Origin: an uncultured Lachnospiraceae bacterium
Lineage (GTDB): Bacteria; Bacillota; Clostridia; Lachnospirales; Lachnospiraceae
DNA: 30,281 nt
NCBI GenBank assembly: GCA_910576895.1
Contig: CAJTJZ010000022.1
Location: 4,303 to 34,583 of the forward strand
Reading direction: 5' to 3'
A model generated the notes under the pieces. The model ran no database searches. It saw nothing but the letters and a program-made list of their open reading frames with translations, and had not been told where the DNA came from. Both the position numbers and the translations under genes were made by a program. Within the stretch, counting starts at the first letter, position 1, and each line of letters opens with the position of its first letter. Positions 24,781 to 30,281 of the stretch are shown one piece after another.

Positions 24781-25795
24781 GCATATGGCAGATGCACTAT
24801 TGAGTCCAGCCGTAGCAGGAACAATGTATGTATGTTCTTCTGTAGCTGCTGGTTATTCTGTAAAAAAAATAAGACAAGAGGAATATGAAAAAAAGCTTCC
24901 TACTATGGGTGTGATGGGAGCGTTTGTTTTCGCTGTTCAAATGATTAATTTTACAATACCGGGAACAGGATCTTCAGGTCATTTATGTGGTGGTATGCTA
25001 TTATCCTCTATTTTAGGCCCAGAAGCAGGTTTTCTTACGATGATAGGTGTTTTATTGGTACAATGCCTATTATTTGCAGATGGAGGGATTCTTGCTTTGG
25101 GGGCAAATATTTGGAATATGGCATTTTATGGCTGCTTTTTTGGCGGTATGATACTATGGAAACAGATTATGAAAAAAAAGATATCAAAGAAAAGAATTAT
25201 AGTTGCTTCTATAGCAGGAAGTATTTTATCACTTCAATTAGGTGCATTTTCTGTTACATTACAAACATTAGCATCTAATATTACAGAGCTTCCTTTTCCT
25301 ATTTTTTTAGCAACAATGCAGCCAATTCATCTTGCGATTGGCAGTGTGGAAGGTATTATAACAGCCGTTGTTTTAGTGTTTATCTATGAAACAAGACCAG
25401 AACTTTTATGGAATTATAAAGAAAATGACAAAAAGAAAGATCGTTTATCTTATAAACAAGTAATCATTGTATTTGCAGCACTTGCAATGGTAATTGGAGG
25501 ATTACTTTCTTTAGTAGCCTCTGCAAATCCGGATGGATTAGAGTGGTCTATGGAACGAGTAGCAGGAACACAAGAACTAGAGAAAGAGGGAGGGATTTAT
25601 ACACTAACAAAGTATATTCAGTCCATAACTTCTTTTTTCCCAGATTATGCATGGAAACAGAGTGAATCTATCACAGGTACTATCTTTTCAGGAGTTTTTG
25701 GGGGTATTATTGTTATTATTGTCTGTACTGCCTTTTGCTTTATGCTTAAATTCTTCCGAAAAAAACAGGGAAGGAACGAAAAAAAGCATGAATAA
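24781..25795 (+). CDS. cbiM: Energy-coupling-factor metal transporter S/M component, CbiM/NikM fused to PDGLE (CbiN/NikN-like) domain
   Basis: A 338-aa membrane protein. The N-terminus MHMADALLSPAV is the CbiM/NikM signature, in which the free N-terminus and His2 help bind Co2+ or Ni2+; a further conserved His sits in GSSGHLCGGML. About six membrane segments fill residues 10-215. The C-terminal part (about 225-330) is a PDGLE domain (NPDGLEWSMERVAG) between two membrane segments, fulfilling the role of CbiN/NikN. The start at 24781 follows AAAGGAGG and is fixed by the MHMAD motif; an upstream in-frame ATG lies before the promoter's -10 box. It overlaps the next gene by 8 bp. The larB gene in the same operon argues for nickel. 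Confidence 0.92.
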
Positions 25796-26600
25796 ACTTG
25801 GGGAAGCGGCAAGAGAGATTCATAAGTCAGATTATGTAAATAATGATAGAGAAAAGCTTGGATTACATCCACTTTCTCGTATTTTTATTACATTTTTGTA
25901 TTTATTACTTGTAGTTTCTTTTTCCAATTATGATTTGATTGGGCTTGCAAATATGGTACTTTATTTATTATTTCATATCATATGGTATGATATATCTATA
26001 AAAACAATGTTAAAACGTATCTGGCCAGTGCTTCTTTTGACAGGTATTATTGGAATTGCAAACCCCTTTATAAATAGAGAAGTATTACTGGAATTAGAAT
26101 ATGTAACAATCACATATGGTATGGTATCTATGGTTACTTTGATGCTAAAAGGAATTTTTTGTGTTATGGCATCTTATATTTTAACGATAACGGTAGGAAT
26201 TGGACAAATTTGTTATGCATTTCAAGTATTACATATGCCAGAAGAAATAGTGACAATGATAATGTTAATGCATCGCTATCTTATGTTATTAATTAAAGAA
26301 GTAGAGAGAATGCAACAGGCATATAAACTGCGAGCATCAAAGCAAAAAGGATTGCAATTCTTGACATGGGGTTCTTTTGTTGGGTTATTGCTTTTAAGAA
26401 GTATGGATAGAGCACAAGAGGTATATGAAAGTATGAAATTGCGAGGATTTCATGGTAAGATGCAAACTTCTTTTTTAAAAAGTAATAAAAGAGCAAGTAT
26501 TTTTTATATATTCTTTTGGGGAATTGTTCTTTTTTTCTTACGAATGATTCCAATTTTTTCGCTTGTGGGCAATTTATTCTGGAAGGGAACTGGACAATAA
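25788..26600 (+). CDS. cbiQ: ECF transporter transmembrane component, CbiQ/NikQ
   Basis: A 270-aa T-component that couples the ATPase to the substrate-binding M-subunit. The N-terminus (LHPLSRIFITFLYLLLVV) enters four to six membrane segments. The cytoplasmic coupling helices carry AYKLRASKQ and the Ala/Ser-x-x-x-Arg-Gly-type motif SMKLRGFHGKM (about 216-226), which contacts the ATPase. ATG 25788 overlaps the cbiM stop by 8 bp and is preceded by AAGGA at a rather long spacing; an earlier in-frame ATG lies within cbiM. Translation is probably coupled to cbiM. Confidence 0.9.
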   Translation: MNKLGEAAREIHKSDYVNNDREKLGLHPLSRIFITFLYLLLVVSFSNYDLIGLANMVLYLLFHIIWYDISIKTMLKRIWPVLLLTGIIGIANPFINREVLLELEYVTITYGMVSMVTLMLKGIFCVMASYILTITVGIGQICYAFQVLHMPEEIVTMIMLMHRYLMLLIKEVERMQQAYKLRASKQKGLQFLTWGSFVGLLLLRSMDRAQEVYESMKLRGFHGKMQTSFLKSNKRASIFYIFFWGIVLFFLRMIPIFSLVGNLFWKGTGQ

Positions 26601-26660
26601 ATTTGAAATATTATACTGATGGTTGAAAAATTAAAAAGTTAGTATAAAAATGGAAAGGGA

Positions 26661-27413
26661 ATGATACTTTATAAAATGGCAGCAGGGATAGATATTGAAT
26701 GTAGAGATATGAATTTTTCTTATCAGAAGGATAGAAAGATTTTACATAATATAAATTTATCGATACAACATGGAGAGTCTTTGGGACTTATTGGAGCAAA
26801 TGGAGTAGGGAAATCTACATTTTTAAAATTATTAGTAGGATTGCTTACAGGATATGAAGGTGAAATTTATATACAAGGACAGGCTGTAGTAAAAAAGAAT
26901 TTAATCGATATTAGAAGAAAAATCGGATATGTATTTCAAGATTCCGATAGTCAGCTTTTTATGTCTACTGTTTATGAAGATGTGGCATTTGGACCAAGAA
27001 ATTATGGTTATTCTAATATAGAGACAGAAGAAAAAGTAAGAAATGCCTTGCGTAAAGTAAAGATAGAAAAATTAAAAGATAGACAAATTTATCGTATGTC
27101 TGGCGGAGAGAAGAAATTGGCATCCATAGCTACAATTTTAGCTATAGAACCAGAAGTTATTTTATTAGATGAGCCATCTATTGCACTTGATCCAAGAAAT
27201 CGAAGAAATTTAATTCAAATTTTAAATGAAATGATGGAAACAAAGATTATTGCTAGTCATGATTTAGATTTGATTTTAGATACTTGTGAAAGAACGGTTT
27301 TATTGGCAGAGGGTAATATTATAAAACAGGGAAAAACAAAAGAAATTTTACAAGATAAGTCTTTACTGGAAACCTATGGTTTAGAGCTTCCTTTATGTAT
27401 GCAAAAACAATAA
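26661..27413 (+). CDS. cbiO: ECF transporter ATP-binding protein, CbiO/NikO
   Basis: A 250-aa ATPase of the ECF type. Walker A is GANGVGKST, the Q-loop is YVFQDSDSQLF (the DSDSQ motif is typical for ECF ATPases), the signature is MSGGEKKLASIATIL, Walker B is EVILLDEPSIALDP and the H-loop is IASHDLDL. It powers metal uptake by the CbiM-CbiQ unit. The start is uncertain: ATG 26661 lies directly after GGAAAGGGA, while ATG 26676 has a long spacing. The 60-bp gap after cbiQ holds only a weak AT-rich hairpin. Confidence 0.92.
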   Translation: MILYKMAAGIDIECRDMNFSYQKDRKILHNINLSIQHGESLGLIGANGVGKSTFLKLLVGLLTGYEGEIYIQGQAVVKKNLIDIRRKIGYVFQDSDSQLFMSTVYEDVAFGPRNYGYSNIETEEKVRNALRKVKIEKLKDRQIYRMSGGEKKLASIATILAIEPEVILLDEPSIALDPRNRRNLIQILNEMMETKIIASHDLDLILDTCERTVLLAEGNIIKQGKTKEILQDKSLLETYGLELPLCMQKQ

Positions 27414-27442
27414 GAATGTTGAAAAGAAAGATAGGTGAAGGC

Positions 27443-28186
27443 ATGGAAGTTAGAAAAATATTGGAACAGGTAAAAAACAATGAAATTTCTATGGAAGATG
27501 CCGAAAAATATTTTAAAAGACAGCCATTTGAAGAGTTAGGATATGCAAAGTTAGATTCCCATAGAGAAATACGATCTGGATTTCCAGAGGTCGTTTTTTG
27601 CAGCGGCAAACCAGAGGAATATTTAATTTCCATTTATCAAAAATTATATGAGTTAAATGGAGAAGTTTTTGGGACAAGGGCTAGTAAAGAGCAATATGAA
27701 CGAGTGCGTCAAGGTTTGCCAGAAGTTGTTTATGATGAAATTTCCCATATTTTAAAAGTGGAAGGAAAAAAGAAAAAACAAAGTGGAAATATTGCTGTAT
27801 GTACGGCAGGAACAGCAGATATTCCCGTTGCGGAAGAAGCAGCACAAACAGCAGAATACTTTGGTTCTTATGTAGAACGTATTTATGATGTGGGTGTAAG
27901 TGGTATTCATAGGCTGTTAGCGAAAATGGAAGTATTACAGAAAGCAAATTGTATTATTGCAGTCGCTGGTATGGAGGGAGCACTTGCAACCGTAATTGGT
28001 GGATTAGTAAGTAAACCTGTGATTGCAGTACCAACTTCGGTTGGCTATGGAGCGAATATGCATGGCTTATCAGCACTTCTTACCATGATTAATTCTTGTG
28101 CAAATGGAGTGGCAGTAGTAAATATTGATAATGGCTATGGTGCAGGTTATATTGCAACACAAATTAATCAATTAGCGATTGTGTAG
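27443..28186 (+). CDS. larB: Nickel-pincer cofactor biosynthesis protein LarB
   Basis: A 247-aa PurE-like enzyme. LarB carboxylates the pyridinium ring of nicotinic acid adenine dinucleotide and releases AMP, the first step to the nickel-pincer nucleotide of lactate racemase. The N-terminal helical part has REIRSGFPEVVFCSGK (41-56). The PurE-like half has VCTAGTADIPVAEEA (119-133), YDVGVSGIHRL (148-158), AVAGMEGALATVIGGLV, AVPTSVGYG and LLTMINSCANGVAVVNIDNG, where Cys219 matches the conserved catalytic cysteine. AGGTGAAGG precedes ATG 27443; an in-frame ATG at 27395 lies inside cbiO. larA, larC and larE are not in view. Its place after a Co/Ni transporter marks that system as nickel uptake. 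Confidence 0.9.
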   Translation: MEVRKILEQVKNNEISMEDAEKYFKRQPFEELGYAKLDSHREIRSGFPEVVFCSGKPEEYLISIYQKLYELNGEVFGTRASKEQYERVRQGLPEVVYDEISHILKVEGKKKKQSGNIAVCTAGTADIPVAEEAAQTAEYFGSYVERIYDVGVSGIHRLLAKMEVLQKANCIIAVAGMEGALATVIGGLVSKPVIAVPTSVGYGANMHGLSALLTMINSCANGVAVVNIDNGYGAGYIATQINQLAIV

Positions 28187-28210
28187 TGGTAAGAAAAATT
28201 AGAAAAAATT

Positions 28211-28238
28211 TTTATTGTAATTTTCTCTTAAGTATAAT
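28211..28238 (+). promoter_or_regulatory. Possible promoter of gltX
   Basis: A perfect TATAAT (28233-28238) lies in the 135-bp gap between larB and gltX. The -35 candidate TTTATT (28211-28216, spacing 16) is poor. A second candidate, an extended TG-n-TATAAA at 28286-28294, also lacks a -35 box. No T-box leader fits in this gap. Confidence 0.3.
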
Positions 28239-28321
28239 AAAATAAACAAATACAATTTTATATAAATGAATTTTGTAAAATAGCGTGGTATAAAATATTG
28301 GAATAGAAAAGAGGAAAGAAA

Positions 28322-29788
28322 ATGTCAAAAGTAAGAACAAGATATGCACCAAGTCCAACAGGAAGAATGCATGTAGGAAATTTAAGAACGGCATTATATG
28401 CATATTTAATTGCTAAGCATGAAGGAGGAGAGTTTATTCTTCGTATTGAAGATACCGATCAGGAGCGTTTTGTGGAAGGTGCACTTGAAATTATATATCG
28501 CACTTTAAAAGAAACAGGATTACTTCATGATGAAGGTCCTGATCGCGATGGTGGAGTAGGACCTTATATACAAAGTGAACGGCAGGCAAAGGGAATTTAT
28601 TTAGAATATGCAAAAAAATTAATTGAAAAAGGAGAAGCCTATTATTGTTTTTGTACGCCTGAGCGACTTGCTTCTTTAAAACAAAATATTGATGGTAATG
28701 GAAAAGAAATTGTTCAATATGATAAGCACTGTCTTTCTTTAAGTAAAGAAGAAATTGAAGAAAAGCTTGCAAATCATACACCTTATGTAATTCGTCAAAA
28801 TGTACCAAAGGAAGGGCAGACAAGCTTTCAGGATGAAATCTATGGAACAATTACCGTACCAAATGAAGAATTAGACGATATGATTTTAATTAAGTCAGAT
28901 GGTTATCCAACGTATAACTTTGCAAATGTAATTGATGATCATTTAATGGGAATTACGCATGTAGTACGTGGAAATGAATATCTTTCCTCTGCACCAAAGT
29001 ATACAAGACTTTATGAAGCATTTGGATGGAAAGAGCCCGTTTATATTCATTGCCCTTTGATTACAAATGAAGAACATCAAAAATTAGCAAAAAGAAGCGG
29101 CCATGCTTCTTATGAAGATTTAATTGAACAGGGCTTTTTAAGCGAAGCAATTGTAAATTTTGTAGCATTGCTTGGATGGAGTCCTGCAGGTAGTGAGGAA
29201 TTTTTTACATTAGAAGAATTAGTAACAGTATTTGATTATCATCATATATCAAAATCTCCAGCAGTATTTGATTATCAAAAGTTAAAATGGATGAATGGAG
29301 AATACTTTAAACGTATGGAGGATGATAGATTTTATAAAATAGCAAAACCATATATTGATAAAATTGTTACAAAGGATTTAGATAAAAAACGAATTGCACA
29401 GCTTGTTAAGACAAGAATTGAGATATTGCCTGATATTGCAGGTCATATTGATTTTTTTGATAAGTTGCCAGAATATGAGACAGCAATGTATACACATAAA
29501 AAAATGAAAACAAATACAGAAAACTCCCTTGAAGTTTTAAAAGAACTTTTAGAAATCTTAAAAGCTTGGGAGGATTGGAGTGAAGAAGGATTAAATCAAG
29601 TTGTAATGAAGTATATTGCAGAAAAAGGAATAAAAAATGGACAGGGTCTGTGGCCACTTCGTACCGCTGTTTCTGGAAAACAGATGACACCGGGTGGTGC
29701 ATTTGAGATTATGTATATTCTAGGAAAGGAAGAATCCATAGAAAGAATTTCCATAGGAATTAAGAAACTAGAAGAAGTTGTTTTATGA
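28322..29788 (+). CDS. gltX: Glutamyl-tRNA synthetase
   Basis: A 488-aa class I aminoacyl-tRNA synthetase charging tRNA-Glu (and possibly tRNA-Gln in organisms using the amidotransferase route). The HIGH-equivalent is RYAPSPTGRMHVGNLRTALY (residues 5-24), followed by FILRIEDTDQERFV. The central domain has YPTYNFANVIDDHLMGITHV with RGNEYLSS, and the KMSKS-equivalent is KLAKRSGHASYEDL (about 256-269). The C-terminal anticodon-binding helices run to the end. Length is normal. The site GAGGAAAG precedes ATG 28322. KLAKR instead of KLSKR is a minor variation. Confidence 0.96.
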   Translation: MSKVRTRYAPSPTGRMHVGNLRTALYAYLIAKHEGGEFILRIEDTDQERFVEGALEIIYRTLKETGLLHDEGPDRDGGVGPYIQSERQAKGIYLEYAKKLIEKGEAYYCFCTPERLASLKQNIDGNGKEIVQYDKHCLSLSKEEIEEKLANHTPYVIRQNVPKEGQTSFQDEIYGTITVPNEELDDMILIKSDGYPTYNFANVIDDHLMGITHVVRGNEYLSSAPKYTRLYEAFGWKEPVYIHCPLITNEEHQKLAKRSGHASYEDLIEQGFLSEAIVNFVALLGWSPAGSEEFFTLEELVTVFDYHHISKSPAVFDYQKLKWMNGEYFKRMEDDRFYKIAKPYIDKIVTKDLDKKRIAQLVKTRIEILPDIAGHIDFFDKLPEYETAMYTHKKMKTNTENSLEVLKELLEILKAWEDWSEEGLNQVVMKYIAEKGIKNGQGLWPLRTAVSGKQMTPGGAFEIMYILGKEESIERISIGIKKLEEVVL

Positions 29789-29803
29789 TAGAAAGGGTAA
29801 AAG

Positions 29804-29846
29804 TGAAAGAAATTATAAGAGATAGTATAAGAGAGAGTTTCTTTCA
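29804..29846 (+). terminator. Possible terminator after gltX
   Basis: TGAAAGAAA (29804-29812) and TTTCTTTCA (29838-29846) form a perfect 9-bp stem with a 25-nt loop, followed by TTTTATTT. The stem is nearly all A-U, so termination would be weak. Confidence 0.4.
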
Positions 29847-29864
29847 TTTTATTTGGTATTGATT

Positions 29865-30281
29865 ATGAAAAAAACAGAATGTGAAGGATATCGCTATATT
29901 GATGGTGGTATTTGTGCTGCACAAGGATTTTTAGCGAATGGGTTAAATTGCGGATTAAATGCAGATAAGAATAAAAATGATCTTTGTCTTATCTATAGTA
30001 AAGAAGAATGTAATACGGCAGCCGTTTATACAACAAATAAAGTAAAAGCCGCACCAGTACGTGTGACAAAAGAGCATCTGGAGAAGACAGAAGGAAAAGC
30101 AAAAGCTGTAATTGCTAATTCTAAAAATGCTAATACTTGTAATGTAGATGGAATAGAAAAAGCAGAAAAAATGACAGAACTTGCAGCAAATGTACTTAAA
30201 ATTCGTCCAGAACAAGTTGTTGTAGCATCTACAGGTGTGATTGGACAAAAATTGCCAATAGAGCCAATAGAAACGTATATA
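29865..30281 (+). CDS. argJ: ArgJ, glutamate N-acetyltransferase / amino-acid acetyltransferase, N-terminal part; 3' end outside the window
   Basis: The 139 codons in view match the N-terminal half of ArgJ, which transfers the acetyl group from N-acetylornithine to glutamate in arginine synthesis. Signatures: GGICAAQGFLANGLNCGLN (14-32), LCLIYSKEECNTAAVYTTNK, VKAAPVRVTKEHL, VIANSKNANTCN and VVVASTGVIGQKLPIEPIE near the right edge. The gene runs off the window before the autoproteolytic Thr of the family. ATG 29865 has no clear ribosome site (only TTTGG nearby). In-frame TTG codons at 29853 and 29859 are alternatives, but the family N-terminus starts close to here. Confidence 0.88.
   Translation, partial: MKKTECEGYRYIDGGICAAQGFLANGLNCGLNADKNKNDLCLIYSKEECNTAAVYTTNKVKAAPVRVTKEHLEKTEGKAKAVIANSKNANTCNVDGIEKAEKMTELAANVLKIRPEQVVVASTGVIGQKLPIEPIETYI

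Noticed and set aside
26611..26647. Hairpin TTATACT/AGTATAA between cbiQ and cbiO
   Set aside because: Seven A-T-rich base pairs with a 23-nt loop and no T-tract; likely chance in AT-rich DNA.
28187..28321. T-box leader for gltX
   Set aside because: The gap is only 135 bp, has no T-box consensus that I can see, and no specifier-plus-terminator layout.
1..30281. CRISPR array, tRNA or rRNA genes, prophage, integrase or intact insertion sequence
   Set aside because: No regularly spaced repeats, no tRNA or rRNA-like sequence recognised, and no phage, integrase or full transposase gene among the reading frames.

Overview
The window is low-GC DNA with strong AGGAGG-type ribosome binding sites, sigma-A-like promoters and tightly packed operons. 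RqcH, BlaR/BlaI, a BceRS-like sensor with an FtsX-type ABC exporter, and a CbiM-PDGLE metal transporter together point to an anaerobic Firmicute, most likely Clostridia of the Lachnospiraceae type. I cannot name a species.

Layout, left to right. (1) The C-terminal half of a cysteine desulfurase (+) converges on a minus-strand pair: a PHP-type histidinol-phosphatase and RqcH, a ribosome quality-control factor broken by an apparent one-base frameshift. (2) Positions 3458-13809 hold a six-gene plus-strand block: MoxR-type AAA+ ATPase, DUF5682-type protein, VWA protein, tandem-SWIM zinc protein, a 108-aa orphan and a 1214-aa DUF4132/MolR-like protein. Its gene content matches the uncharacterised yehL-yehM-yehP-yehQ (plus yehI) locus of E. 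coli. It is the most interesting system here. (3) Positions 13879-20893 hold a MarR-type regulator, citrate synthase, response regulator and histidine kinase, all overlapping, followed by an ABC exporter (ATPase plus 900-aa FtsX permease) with its own upstream region. (4) Positions 20907-22042 look like a small accessory insert: two near-identical hairpins flank an IS transposase relic, a promoter, a 92-aa orphan and a retropepsin-like protein. (5) A minus-strand blaI-blaR1 pair with tandem dyad operators has no beta-lactamase beside it, and its BlaR1 has a non-penicillin-binding sensor region. (6) Positions 24781-28186 hold a CbiM-PDGLE/CbiQ/CbiO transporter followed by larB. LarB points to nickel uptake for the nickel-pincer cofactor rather than cobalt. 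(7) Housekeeping genes close the window: gltX and the 5' part of argJ.

How the parts work together. The yeh-like block has the make-up of an ATP-driven chaperone or remodelling machine: a MoxR ATPase, its VWA partner, a zinc/SWIM protein, a possible hydrolase and a very large repeat protein. All lie on one strand with overlaps or short gaps behind one recognisable promoter. The TCS-ABC block is a typical sense-and-export module, unusual in being translationally linked to citrate synthase. The BlaI operators lie between blaI and the nickel operon. One of them contains the predicted -10 box of blaI, which suggests autoregulation.
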